Origin: Spirochaetales bacterium
GTDB taxonomy: Bacteria > Spirochaetota > Spirochaetia > DSM-2461
NCBI GenBank assembly: GCA_022360655.1
Contig: JAKSCK010000240.1
Coordinates: 124,001-188,000 of the forward strand
Reading direction: 5' to 3'
Length of the DNA stretch: 64,000 nucleotides
Shown: piece after piece, positions 10,920 through 19,619 of the stretch
Layout: each line of letters opens with the position of its first letter
Position numbering within the stretch: the stretch's first letter is position 1
Translations under genes and position numbers: made by a program
The notes under the pieces: generated by a model
The model's database searches: none
Seen by the model: the letters and a program-made list of their open reading frames with translations, nothing else
Told to the model about the DNA's origin: nothing

Positions 10920-12218
10920 GTGGAGCTTCCAGGAAAAACTTTTGTCATTGACACAAATGTTCTCGTTCATCGTCCTGACGCATTTCTGTCCTTTCGCGAT
11001 TCGACAGTGGTGCTCCCCCTTTGGGTATTGGAAGAGTTGGACAAACTCAAACGGGATCATGCTGGAAGAGGTCGAAGTGCCCGTCATGCCATTCGTGAGA
11101 TTGATCATTACAGCAAAAAAGGAAATTTACAGACCGGTGTAAAGTTGCCCTCTGGTGGCGTTCTTATTGTGGGGCTCTCCCAGGATGTCAGTCTTCCCAT
11201 TGATTTGCCCTTTGAGAAGATGGACAACAAAATCATTCTCTGCGCCTTAGGCTACAAGCAAGAGGGCCGTGATGTCTTTTTTGTGTCTAAAGATATCAAT
11301 GCCCGAATCAAAGCCGCAGCTTTGGGAATAAAAGCGGTGGATTATGAAAAAAACAAGGTGAGCATGGAACACCTTTTTTCTGGGATGGAAGAAGCCAAAA
11401 TCAGTGAAAAAGATGCAGAACAATTCTCTGCATCTGGTCGAATATCCTGGGAGGGACGCACACTTCAACCCAATGAGTTTGTGGCCTTTTCCGAGGGTAA
11501 AACCGTGCATATTGGCCGGTATGATCTCTCTGAGGAACTGCTCCGATATGTTCAATCCTGGCAACAGCCGGTGCTGGGAATCCAACCACTGAATGTGAAA
11601 CAACGCATGGCCATGGATCTTCTTTTGGATGATTCGATTCCTCTTGTGACCCTTGTGGGGAAGGCGGGAACAGGGAAAACTCTTTTGGCCTTAGCAGCAG
11701 CATTGCTCAAAACACTGGAAGAAAAAAGTTATGCTCGAGTACTTGTGAGTCGCCCCATTATTCCCATGGGCCAAGATCTTGGGTATCTTCCTGGGCAGAA
11801 GCAGGCCAAAATGTCCCATTGGATGCAGCCTGTTTTTGACAATTTGGAGTACATCATTGAATCGGCCAAGCAGCAAAACATGAAAAGTATTGATCAGCTT
11901 CTCAACAATAAGGTGATTGAAATAGAAGCCATCACCTACATCCGAGGCCGATCCCTCCCACGTCAGTACATCATTGTGGATGAGGCCCAGAATCTCACAC
12001 CTCATGAAGTCAAAACCATTGTGAGTCGGGCAGGAGATGGTTCTAAAGTGGTGCTCACAGGGGATCCCTACCAAATTGACAGTCCTTATCTTGATGCAGA
12101 GTCCAATGGTCTCACCTATCTTGTAGAGGCCTTTAAGGAGCAGTCCATGGCTGGACATGTGACCCTGGCAAAGAGTGAGCGAAGCCCTCTTGCTGAGCTT
12201 GCCGCGGAACTTTTATGA
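10920..12218 (+). CDS. PIN domain-PhoH family ATPase
   Basis: 432 residues, in the order of the YlaK/PhoH2 family. The PIN nuclease domain is at 5-140 (FVIDTNVLVHRPDAF, LEELDKLKR, FVSKDINARIKA). The PhoH P-loop domain is at 220-430 (LVGKAGTGKTLLALAAALL, SRPIIPMGQDLGYLPG, IIVDEAQNLTPHEVKTIVSRAG, VLTGDPYQID). In homologues this is an RNA helicase coupled to an RNase, used in RNA turnover or stress. The GTG start follows GGGAGG with a five-base gap. Its TGA overlaps the next gene's ATG in ATGA. Confidence 0.93.
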   Translation: MELPGKTFVIDTNVLVHRPDAFLSFRDSTVVLPLWVLEELDKLKRDHAGRGRSARHAIREIDHYSKKGNLQTGVKLPSGGVLIVGLSQDVSLPIDLPFEKMDNKIILCALGYKQEGRDVFFVSKDINARIKAAALGIKAVDYEKNKVSMEHLFSGMEEAKISEKDAEQFSASGRISWEGRTLQPNEFVAFSEGKTVHIGRYDLSEELLRYVQSWQQPVLGIQPLNVKQRMAMDLLLDDSIPLVTLVGKAGTGKTLLALAAALLKTLEEKSYARVLVSRPIIPMGQDLGYLPGQKQAKMSHWMQPVFDNLEYIIESAKQQNMKSIDQLLNNKVIEIEAITYIRGRSLPRQYIIVDEAQNLTPHEVKTIVSRAGDGSKVVLTGDPYQIDSPYLDAESNGLTYLVEAFKEQSMAGHVTLAKSERSPLAELAAELL

Positions 12219-12538
12219 GTTACTCCTCTCTTTCGCCAGAAGTGGAAAAAGAACTTCGAGAGCTTGCAGAACGAGGAGGGGAAGGCCATCTTGTTCAGCG
12301 TCTCGAAGCCATTTCTCAGGAGATTAAAGCCTGGGAAAAATCAAAAAAGAAAGACTCCCAGCAAACCTTCCAGGCCATTCAGAAATGTATGCTGGAGCAT
12401 AGCTCTCGTTGGAAACCTGATGCCAATCCTGCCAATCCAGTGGCTCAAGCCGTTGTGGCAGGAGTGCTCACAAAAGAGGATATGAGCCAAGAGGCCTGGG
12501 AGGCTGTCTCTTTTCTTGTGACTCTGGCCTCCCTTTAG
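12215..12538 (+). CDS. small cytoplasmic protein of unknown function
   Basis: 107 residues, mostly helical and charged in the first half (VEKELRELAERGGEGHLVQRLEAISQEIKAWEKS split across two predicted helices), then PDANPANPVAQAVVAGVLTKEDMSQEAWEAVSFLVTLASL. No family is recognised. Its ATG overlaps the PhoH stop in ATGA, which points to co-production with the PIN-PhoH protein, possibly as a partner; that role is inferred from coupling alone. Confidence 0.7.
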   Translation: MSYSSLSPEVEKELRELAERGGEGHLVQRLEAISQEIKAWEKSKKKDSQQTFQAIQKCMLEHSSRWKPDANPANPVAQAVVAGVLTKEDMSQEAWEAVSFLVTLASL

Positions 12539-12599
12539 TAGAAGAATGTTTAATGAGTCTTTTTCCATGGAGTGATTTTTGAAAATGCCTTTCCTTTCA

Positions 12600-12627
12600 T
12601 TGATTTGAGAGGGGGGAGTTTTATACT
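12600..12627 (+). promoter_or_regulatory. promoter of the zinc-ribbon gene
   Basis: TTGATT (12600-12605), 16-base spacer, TATACT (12622-12627), then six bases (TGAGTC) to the ATG. The GGGGGGAG run at 12611-12618 lies inside the spacer, too far upstream to act as a ribosome binding site. Confidence 0.55.
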
Positions 12628-12633
12628 TGAGTC

Positions 12634-12846
12634 ATGGAAGGCACCAATCACTGCCCAGAGTGTGGAGAAATCCTGAATCCCCAATGGCGTCATTGCCCGT
12701 GGTGTGGAGCAGAGCATGCCTCTGTCTCAAAAAATCCCCCAGCTCAACAGGATGGGGATGGTGTGGTGAGACTCACCGAACTCTCTGGCTGTCTGGATGC
12801 CCTTGAGAACGAACTGGATGCTTTTTTGGCATCCCGTACACGATAG
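12634..12846 (+). CDS. zinc-ribbon protein
   Basis: 70 residues. CPECGEILNPQWRHCPWCGAE gives two CxxC knuckles that should bind one zinc ion; the C-terminal half is a short acidic helix (ELSGCLDALENELDAFLASR). It is probably a small nucleic-acid- or protein-binding factor; the target is unknown. The start is fixed by a promoter six bases upstream (leaderless). A strong intrinsic terminator follows 20 bases after the stop, so the gene is monocistronic. Confidence 0.8.
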   Translation: MEGTNHCPECGEILNPQWRHCPWCGAEHASVSKNPPAQQDGDGVVRLTELSGCLDALENELDAFLASRTR

Positions 12847-12865
12847 TTTTGCTTTGATCATCATC

Positions 12866-12892
12866 AACGTCCCTGAAAGGGGACGTTTTTTT
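12866..12892 (+). terminator. intrinsic terminator after the zinc-ribbon gene
   Basis: AACGTCCC (12866-12873) pairs with GGGACGTT (12880-12887) around a six-base loop, followed by a run of seven T. It shows that the next gene's real start lies downstream of 12892. Confidence 0.85.
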
Positions 12893-12904
12893 ATGAGGAG
12901 AATG

Positions 12905-12934
12905 TTCACATTCCCCGTGACTTTGGACGATAAA
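12905..12934 (+). promoter_or_regulatory. promoter of the beta-propeller/NodB-like gene
   Basis: TTCACA (12905-12910), 18-base spacer, GATAAA (12929-12934), then six bases to the ATG at 12941. It follows directly after the upstream terminator and fits the leaderless pattern; the -10 box is only a moderate match. Confidence 0.4.
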
Positions 12935-12940
12935 AGAATG

Positions 12941-15241
12941 ATGAGGTTGCGGCATTCTCTTTTGGTTATTCCTCTTCTCTTGTTTTTTTCTCTTCAACTG
13001 CTGGAAGGGGTTGAACCTCATTTCTCCATCGTCGACCTTTCACCGCAGGATCGGCTTCTTTTTTCTTCTCAGGTGGAGCAACCGGGTTGGGGAGCCTATG
13101 AGGTTCTTTTTCAGGCCAATCTCAATGAAAAAAATGCCATCCGTGCTCTCACACATTTTCCAGAGTCATCTTATTATTACTCTTCTACAAAAGAATTAGA
13201 AATCCAAAATCGGTTTGGACTCTATCGAATGTCCCTGGATGAACGTCAACCCTTTGTGCCCATTGATGCCCATCCACAATTCGCTCAAGGGGATGCTGTG
13301 AATGTGGGGCGCCTGCTCACCATTGCTTCTTCACCGAATGGCCGATGGACCGTTGTTCAAGAGCCACGAAATGCTGTGCGAGGAGATTTGGTTCTTCATG
13401 ATTTGCTGAATCAAAGCCAGTATGTGATGGCTAAAAATCTTGTTCTAGAATATCGGCGTTCTCCTGCCCTTTGGTCTCCAGATTCGGAAACAGTGCTGTA
13501 TTCTCGGGATGGGAAGCTCTATCACTATTCTGTGCGCCAGGGTTTGGAAGGTCGGGTTCCAGATGAAAGTTACCGGGAATTTGGTTGGGGGAATCTTTCT
13601 TCTGTGCATTGGACCTCGGGTGATGCTCTCTATTATTTAGAGCGCAATGCGGTCTCTGTGGTTCGTCCAGCGGAATTCTTTGCTCGCTCGTTTTATATCG
13701 ACCCGCTACCCGCGGGGGCTTCTGCGGGAATCTTACCGGTGGATTTTGATCCTGACTTTGACGAGTTTTGGCCCTCTCCCCGTGGGGATTCTTTGGTTTT
13801 GGTGCATGAAGGGCGAAGTGTTTTTCTGTTCGATTTGGTGAAAGAAGGCTATGAAAGAAGGGGGGAACCATTACCTTTTCTTTTGCTTCCTCGGGGTGCA
13901 CGGGTTGAGCACGTTTGGTGGTCACCGGCCCATGATTTGTATGTGTTTGCCGGTGGGGCAGAAAACAGTGATTTTGGAGGAGGATTGTATCGACTTGATC
14001 ATGATGCAAATTCCTTTCAACGCATAGAAACACGAGATGTTTCAAACTTTTCTTCCTCTCCTGGTGGTTCCCATCTTGCATTAATCCAAAGTGATGGAAT
14101 TTCTCTTCGCCAGTCCGGGAGTTTTGATGAAGTGATGTTCTGGGAGCATCCCTCTCCTCGATCCGTGCATTGGATTTCTGCCAATACCATGCTGATTGTG
14201 GGAGCATATTGGGTGGAGCAAGTGCAAATATCATCGGAGAAGGGAACACTTTTGGCCTTATCTCAGGTGGATGAGGTTGGGGAGGATGGCAGCGGACGAT
14301 TGGTTGCCCAAAGTGCTGGGAGGTCCATGATGTACGAACCAGCCCTCTCACGCTGGACTGATTTGGATGAATCGGTTGTCTTTTCCTCGGGGGGAAGAAC
14401 GCGTTCTCTACGGCATCGAGTCTATCTTGAGCCCTCTCACACGCCTGGTTATCAGAATCGAATCATTGTTCGAACCACGGATGGTTTCGGGAATCAACCT
14501 CTTTTCCCCTGGCCTCCAGCCCCTCGATCGGTTCAAGAAATTGCCGATCAAGAACTGGATTCCACTGTTGTTGATGCTCGTGTCTTCTTTCATGGCCCAC
14601 GGGATCAAGGGAAGCGTGTAGCCCTGGTTTTTGATGCTGTGGATGGGGATGAAGGCCTGGAGGATATTCTGGGCATTCTCTCTGATTATGGACTGCGGGC
14701 AACCTTCTTTGTTTGTGGTGATTTCATCCGACGTCACCCAGGTGGTGCCAAGCAGCTTGGAGATTCTGGGCATGAGATTGGCTCTTTGTTCTACACGCAC
14801 ATGGATATGACCGATTTTCGTTACCGCATTGATTCCGACTTTGTTGTTCGAGGATTAGGCCGGAATGAAGACGAATTTCATAGAGCCAGTGGAAAAGAGG
14901 TCTCTACTCTCTGGCACGCACCATGGTATGTTGTGAGCCCATCCATCCTTGATGCATCGGATCGAATGAACTACGACTACATCGGAAGGGATGTGGACAC
15001 CTTGGATTGGGTGGGATTAAAGAGTGGCGGAGAAACGCGGGACTTGTACCACAGAGCTCCGGCCTTAGTTGAGCGGATTCTTGGACAGGTTCAGCCAGGA
15101 TCCATCATTCCCATTCGTATAGGAAAGAGTGGGGAACGAGAAGATTATTTATTTTCTTTTCTTGATTTGCTCATCAATGGACTGATGCAGAATGGCTATG
15201 CCATCACGAATGTAGGAGAACTTCGGGACATGTCCCGTTGA
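12941..15241 (+). CDS. secreted beta-propeller protein with degenerate NodB-type polysaccharide deacetylase domain
   Basis: About 766 residues. I start at 12941 because MRLRHSLLVIPLLLFFSLQLLEG is a clean signal peptide and a terminator plus promoter exclude earlier codons. Residues ~30-560 contain TolB/PD40-like repeats (WSPDSETVLYSRDGKLYHYSV). Residues ~590-766 have a polysaccharide-deacetylase (NodB) fold: VALVFDAVDGDEGL, LRATFFVCGDFIRRHP, HEIGSLFYTHMDMTDF, WHAPWYVVSPSIL. The metal-site motifs are altered: TFDDG has become VFDAVDG, and the first His of HxxxH is missing. The domain may therefore be a carbohydrate-binding pseudo-enzyme. Likely periplasmic or surface-located. It ends about 60 bases before fliS. 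Confidence 0.75.
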   Translation: MRLRHSLLVIPLLLFFSLQLLEGVEPHFSIVDLSPQDRLLFSSQVEQPGWGAYEVLFQANLNEKNAIRALTHFPESSYYYSSTKELEIQNRFGLYRMSLDERQPFVPIDAHPQFAQGDAVNVGRLLTIASSPNGRWTVVQEPRNAVRGDLVLHDLLNQSQYVMAKNLVLEYRRSPALWSPDSETVLYSRDGKLYHYSVRQGLEGRVPDESYREFGWGNLSSVHWTSGDALYYLERNAVSVVRPAEFFARSFYIDPLPAGASAGILPVDFDPDFDEFWPSPRGDSLVLVHEGRSVFLFDLVKEGYERRGEPLPFLLLPRGARVEHVWWSPAHDLYVFAGGAENSDFGGGLYRLDHDANSFQRIETRDVSNFSSSPGGSHLALIQSDGISLRQSGSFDEVMFWEHPSPRSVHWISANTMLIVGAYWVEQVQISSEKGTLLALSQVDEVGEDGSGRLVAQSAGRSMMYEPALSRWTDLDESVVFSSGGRTRSLRHRVYLEPSHTPGYQNRIIVRTTDGFGNQPLFPWPPAPRSVQEIADQELDSTVVDARVFFHGPRDQGKRVALVFDAVDGDEGLEDILGILSDYGLRATFFVCGDFIRRHPGGAKQLGDSGHEIGSLFYTHMDMTDFRYRIDSDFVVRGLGRNEDEFHRASGKEVSTLWHAPWYVVSPSILDASDRMNYDYIGRDVDTLDWVGLKSGGETRDLYHRAPALVERILGQVQPGSIIPIRIGKSGEREDYLFSFLDLLINGLMQNGYAITNVGELRDMSR

Positions 15242-15301
15242 AGGTCAAGTCCATTGGAGACTGGACCGATAGAGAGATAGAGAGGGGGAGGTTCCAACCT
15301 C

Positions 15302-15724
15302 ATGAAAGCAGATCCACTGAGCGCATACCGACAGACCCGAGTAAAAACCGCATCACAAGGGCAATTGATTGTCATGCTTTACGACGAGGGCATTCGGCAA
15401 CTCCGGTTTGCATCGGAGCAATTGCGCAGTGAACACCCTAAATTGGATGACGTTCATAATGCCATTGTGAAAGCACAAGATATTGTGACAGAGCTTATGG
15501 CCTCCCTGGATTTTGATCAGGGAGGAGACATTGCAGAGAATCTGTTCCATCTGTATATGTTCTTCAATCAGCAGCTTGTTGATGCCAACATGAACAAGGA
15601 TGCCAAAGGTTTGGAAGAAGTGGAATCTCTCATGTCTGAGCTCAGGGAAGCATGGGCCACAATTGGGAATCAAACCATGCCCAAACAACCTCTTCCTTCA
15701 GCAGGCATCAACATCGCAGGCTGA
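15302..15724 (+). CDS. fliS: flagellin export chaperone FliS
   Basis: 140 residues, the normal FliS length. The N-terminal signature ADPLSAYRQTRVKTASQGQLIVMLYDEGIRQL and the four-helix bundle (FHLYMFFNQQLVDANMNKD, LREAWATI) are characteristic. FliS binds the flagellin C-terminus in the cytoplasm, prevents premature polymerisation and delivers it to the export gate. GGGGGAGG lies upstream of the ATG. The stop overlaps the next gene's start in TGATG. Confidence 0.93.
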   Translation: MKADPLSAYRQTRVKTASQGQLIVMLYDEGIRQLRFASEQLRSEHPKLDDVHNAIVKAQDIVTELMASLDFDQGGDIAENLFHLYMFFNQQLVDANMNKDAKGLEEVESLMSELREAWATIGNQTMPKQPLPSAGINIAG

Positions 15725-16170
15725 TGGGATTCTCTGAGAGCTGGAAGTCCTTTCCTCTCTGGTTCCAAGATGTTGAACGGGCTGGATTTCTTGCTCTTCA
15801 GCGATATGAAGAGGTTTTGCAATCCCTGGATGCTGCCATCACCAAAATGGAACAGCAAGAAACTCCGGCTCCAGCCCTAGAACAGTGGGATGTTCTTCAT
15901 CAGGCCTTGGATTTGGCCTGTGTGGAGTTGAACAGAGCCTTTAAACTCCATCAAGCCCGCATGAATGATGCGAAACAGTCAGGAGTCTTCCCACCAAAGT
16001 CTCAATTTTTATCGCAACATCAAGAAATCCTTGGTTACTCTCAAAATCTGATGCACCGGATGAACCAGTCCATGGGACGAATGAAAAAAGAATGGAAATC
16101 CCGTCAGCCTCTGGCTCCTCAAAGCCTCTATCGCAATAGTGGAGCATACCATGTAGACTTGTTCGCATAG
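15724..16170 (+). CDS. unknown helical protein coupled to fliS, possible flagellar chaperone
   Basis: 148 residues starting at the ATG in the fliS stop (TGATG); an earlier in-frame ATG at 15652 would bury 24 codons in fliS. The protein is all-helical and charged (ERAGFLALQRYEEVLQSLDAAITKMEQQ, then LDLACVELNRAFKLHQARMNDAKQ), with a basic tail. FliT/FlgN-type chaperones often sit after fliS and have this size and shape, but no motif proves it. Function is inferred from position only. Confidence 0.65.
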   Translation: MGFSESWKSFPLWFQDVERAGFLALQRYEEVLQSLDAAITKMEQQETPAPALEQWDVLHQALDLACVELNRAFKLHQARMNDAKQSGVFPPKSQFLSQHQEILGYSQNLMHRMNQSMGRMKKEWKSRQPLAPQSLYRNSGAYHVDLFA

Positions 16171-16172
16171 TT

Positions 16173-18962
16173 ATGAACAACACCATCTATGTCCTTGACG
16201 GCTACGGCCTGATTTATCGCTCCTACTTTGCCTTTATTCATCGTCCTTTGACGGATCATGACGGAAACAATGTTTCTGCGGTACATGGTTTTTTTCGAAC
16301 CTTTTTTGCCTTGGTGAAGTCGCATAAGGCTCAATCCGTGGTGGTTGCCTTAGATCCACCAGGTCCCACGTTTCGCCATGAGCGTTATCCGGAGTACAAA
16401 GCCAATCGGGATGCAGCTCCCGAAGATCTTCATTCCCAGGTTCCCATCATTGAAGAAATCCTTGCGGCCCTTCAAATCCCTGTGTTTCGAACAGATGGAT
16501 TTGAAGCAGATGATGTGATGGGTTCCATAGCGGAGCTGTGTTTAAAAGAGGGGCGTGATTGCCGTCTTGTGAGTGCAGACAAAGATTTGATGCAGCTTGT
16601 GGATGGTCCGGTAAAACTTCTTCGACCAGAAAAAGGTGGTGGTCTCCGAGAGCTTGGGGCGGACGAAGTGATGGAAGAGAAGGGTGTTCGTCCAGATCAG
16701 ATTGTGGACTATCTGGCTCTGATTGGCGATAGCTCAGACAACATTCCTGGTGTGGCTGGAATAGGCCCGAAAACAGCGGTCACACTTCTTTCCCAATGGC
16801 AGAATCTTGAAAATCTCTATGAAAATTTAGAGGGAGCCCTTAAAGGTGCACGCCTGAAAAAACTTCAGGAAGGCCAGGAATCCGCCTTTTTTAGCAAGGA
16901 ATTGGTGGAAATCCGGCGGGATGTTCCCATTCCAGGGGGACTGGAGGCCATTTCCCCCTGGGGAGGGGATGCCAACAAGGCCTCGGTTCTTTTTTCCAAT
17001 AGAAATTTGAGAAGTTTGGCCAGTGATGTTCAAAAACTCTCCTCTGGAGAAAGTGCATCGGCTCCATCCTCAAGCCCAGTTGAATTTTCCTTAGAATCCG
17101 TGGCCCTTCCCCCATCAAAGGTTGAGGTGGATGCAACGGCAGAATCCGCCTTGGAATCCGTTCCCTCTTTAATGGAAGTGCAGTACAAGAGTCTTCTCAC
17201 TTCTGCTGATTTGGATGAGTGGGCCAACAAAATTCAACAGGCTGGGCTGGTGGCCTTGGATACAGAAACAGACCATCTTGATCCCATGCGAGCTTCTTTG
17301 GTGGGTCTTTCCGTTTCCGTCCAAGAAGGAGAGGCTGCCTACATTCCTCTTGTCTGTCCTGAAAAAGAAGGGCCAGGTGAGGAACATGTCCGACAATGGC
17401 TGAGAAAACTGTTCACAGGGGATGATGCTGTTCAAATTGTTGGACAGAATTTCAAGTACGATATGAAGGTGCTCCAGGGCTTTGGAGTGGATGTGGTTCC
17501 AGCCGCTTTTGATACCATGCTAGCTGCTTGGGTGCTGGATGCCTCTTCCCCTGTTGGAATGGATGCCCTTGCCCAACGGTATTTGGGACTGACAACTGTG
17601 AAATTCAAGGATGTGGTACCCAAAAAGGGCACATTCGCCGATGTTCCCCTTGCTGATGCGGTGAACTATGCTGCGGAAGATGCCGATGTGACTCTGCGGC
17701 TCTATCATCTTCTTCGGTCCAAAATTCAAGAAGATCAGCAGCTTTGGGATATTTTCCAGAACATGGAAATGCCCCTTCAGCCCATTCTTGCCGCCATGGA
17801 GAGGCAAGGGATTGCTCTGGATATCTTTGAATTAGAAGCCTATGGAGAGGAGTTGGGGCAGAGTGTTGGAGATTTGGTAAAAGAAATCCATCATCTTTGT
17901 GGTCATGAGTTCAATGTGGCCTCTCCTAAACAACTCCAGAAGGTTCTGTTTGAAGAACGGGGACTCACTCCTGGGAAAAAAACGAAAACAGGTTTTTCCA
18001 CTGACAATACGGTTTTGATGGAGTTGGCCAAGGAAGATCCAGTCCCAGAAAAGATTCTTCTGTATCGTTCTCTTTCCAAACTCAAATCCACCTATGTGGA
18101 TGCCCTACCTCTGCTTGCTCTGCCGGCAGATGGGCGCATCCATACCAGTTATTCCCAAACTGGAGCCGCAACGGGACGGTTGTCGAGTACCAACCCCAAT
18201 CTGCAGAACATTCCGGTGCGAGATGAAAATGGTCGTCGGATTCGTCGGGCCTTTAAGAGCAAAGAAGGATATTGCTTTGTTTCTGCTGACTATTCCCAAA
18301 TAGAATTGGTTGTGTTGGCCCACATGAGTGGGGATGAGGCCCTTGCTACAGCTTTTCGGGAAGGAGTGGATGTCCATGCTCGTACCGCGGCCCTCCTTTT
18401 TGGCATAGAAAGTCATGAGGTGCTTCCCGAACAGCGTCGAATGGCAAAAGCCGTCAATTTTGGCGTGATGTATGGAATGAGTGCCTTCCGTCTTTCCAAT
18501 GAATTGGGCATACCTCGGAAGGAGGCCAAGCACTTCATAGAAGCCTATTTTGCTACCTACTCTGGTATCAAAGCCTTTGTGGACGATGCGGTACAAGAAG
18601 CAGAGCAGACTGGTGGGGTGCATACACTCTATGGTCGGTTCCGTCCTCTTCCAGGGATTAATAGTCGCAACCGTGTGGAAAAAGCGGCAGCAGAGCGAGC
18701 TGCTGTCAATTCTCGAATTCAAGGAACGGCAGCCGACATTATGAAACGCGCCATGATTGATGTGAATGCCGGGCTTATGGCGGTTTCTGCATCCAGCCGA
18801 ATGCTTCTTCAAGTGCACGATGAACTGCTTCTTGAAGTTCCCGTTACTGATGTGGATGCGGTTTCAACATTCTTGAAACGCACCATGGAAGGAGCGGTTC
18901 AACTCAATGTGCCGCTACGAGTGCAGGTTGAGAATGGCGAAAGTTGGGGCGATTTGCATTAG
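16173..18962 (+). CDS. polA: DNA polymerase I
   Basis: 929 residues, full length with three domains. 5'-3' exonuclease 1-290 (YVLDGYGLIYRSYFAF, YKANRD, DGFEADDVMG, GDSSDNIPGVAGIGPKTA). 3'-5' exonuclease ~345-520 with an intact DEDDy set (ALDTETD, NFKYDMKVL, YAAEDADVTLRLY), so proofreading is expected. Polymerase ~545-929: motif A DYSQIELVVLAHMSGD, motif B RRMAKAVNFGVMYGMS, motif C QVHDELLLEV. It handles Okazaki fragment processing and repair synthesis. A low-complexity Ser/Ala linker joins the exonucleases at about 290-330. It starts two bases after the previous stop and is followed nine bases later by coaE. Confidence 0.97.
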   Translation: MNNTIYVLDGYGLIYRSYFAFIHRPLTDHDGNNVSAVHGFFRTFFALVKSHKAQSVVVALDPPGPTFRHERYPEYKANRDAAPEDLHSQVPIIEEILAALQIPVFRTDGFEADDVMGSIAELCLKEGRDCRLVSADKDLMQLVDGPVKLLRPEKGGGLRELGADEVMEEKGVRPDQIVDYLALIGDSSDNIPGVAGIGPKTAVTLLSQWQNLENLYENLEGALKGARLKKLQEGQESAFFSKELVEIRRDVPIPGGLEAISPWGGDANKASVLFSNRNLRSLASDVQKLSSGESASAPSSSPVEFSLESVALPPSKVEVDATAESALESVPSLMEVQYKSLLTSADLDEWANKIQQAGLVALDTETDHLDPMRASLVGLSVSVQEGEAAYIPLVCPEKEGPGEEHVRQWLRKLFTGDDAVQIVGQNFKYDMKVLQGFGVDVVPAAFDTMLAAWVLDASSPVGMDALAQRYLGLTTVKFKDVVPKKGTFADVPLADAVNYAAEDADVTLRLYHLLRSKIQEDQQLWDIFQNMEMPLQPILAAMERQGIALDIFELEAYGEELGQSVGDLVKEIHHLCGHEFNVASPKQLQKVLFEERGLTPGKKTKTGFSTDNTVLMELAKEDPVPEKILLYRSLSKLKSTYVDALPLLALPADGRIHTSYSQTGAATGRLSSTNPNLQNIPVRDENGRRIRRAFKSKEGYCFVSADYSQIELVVLAHMSGDEALATAFREGVDVHARTAALLFGIESHEVLPEQRRMAKAVNFGVMYGMSAFRLSNELGIPRKEAKHFIEAYFATYSGIKAFVDDAVQEAEQTGGVHTLYGRFRPLPGINSRNRVEKAAAERAAVNSRIQGTAADIMKRAMIDVNAGLMAVSASSRMLLQVHDELLLEVPVTDVDAVSTFLKRTMEGAVQLNVPLRVQVENGESWGDLH

Positions 18963-18971
18963 GGGCTTGCC

Positions 18972-19619
18972 ATGGTGATTGGAATAGCCGGGAAAACTGG
19001 AGCCGGTAAAAACCGTGTGGCCGAGCTACTCCTTCAGCAGGGGTGGAGGGCTCTTGATCTTGATCTTGTGGCGCATGAGGCTCTTGATGCCCTTGCTCCA
19101 GCTCTCAAGGACTCCTTTGGACCCTCGATTCTTAAAGAGAATCGAGTGGATCGAAGGGCTCTTGGCCAATTGGTTTTTCAGAATGGAGAAAAGCTGAAGC
19201 AGCTGGAAAAGCTCACCTATCCATGGATTGAAAAGGCCTGTCAGGAATGGGTGGAATCCCAGCCCTCCATTCCTGCTGCGGTGCATGGGGTGAACCTTCA
19301 TAAGACGGCGATTCCAGAGCATGTGGATGCCATCATTTGGGTTTATGCCCCGTATTTTCAGCGGAAAAAACGGGTCATGAAGAGAGATCAACGTTGCTGG
19401 AAAGAATTAAAGGGCCGTTTCCGTCAGCAAAAGCGACTCTCTCCTAAACTTTTCTCCTCACGCGCCGACATCTATATCGTGAGGAACTCTCAGAATGTGG
19501 AGGCTCTTGAAGCTTCACTGGAGAGGGCCTTAAGACGCATGACGGAGGCCCAAGGCATCAAGGCCAAGGCTTCCCAGCCTGGGAGGGACAACAATGAGCG
19601 CCGACAGCACGAGCCGTAA
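18972..19619 (+). CDS. coaE: dephospho-CoA kinase
   Basis: 215 residues. It catalyses the last step of CoA synthesis, ATP-dependent phosphorylation of dephospho-CoA. Seen: a P-loop GIAGKTGAGKNRVAELL at the N-terminus, LDLDLVAHEAL (the D-x-D-x-x-x-H motif), VDRRALGQLVF, LTYPWIEKA, and the lid region YAPYFQRKKRVMKRD. The residue after the P-loop lysine is Asn rather than the usual Ser/Thr. It lies directly after polA, as in many bacteria, and overlaps the next gene by 26 bases. Confidence 0.85.
   Translation: MVIGIAGKTGAGKNRVAELLLQQGWRALDLDLVAHEALDALAPALKDSFGPSILKENRVDRRALGQLVFQNGEKLKQLEKLTYPWIEKACQEWVESQPSIPAAVHGVNLHKTAIPEHVDAIIWVYAPYFQRKKRVMKRDQRCWKELKGRFRQQKRLSPKLFSSRADIYIVRNSQNVEALEASLERALRRMTEAQGIKAKASQPGRDNNERRQHEP

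Noticed and set aside
13431-14351. 306-codon leftward frame
   Set aside because: Antisense to the beta-propeller protein; low-complexity.
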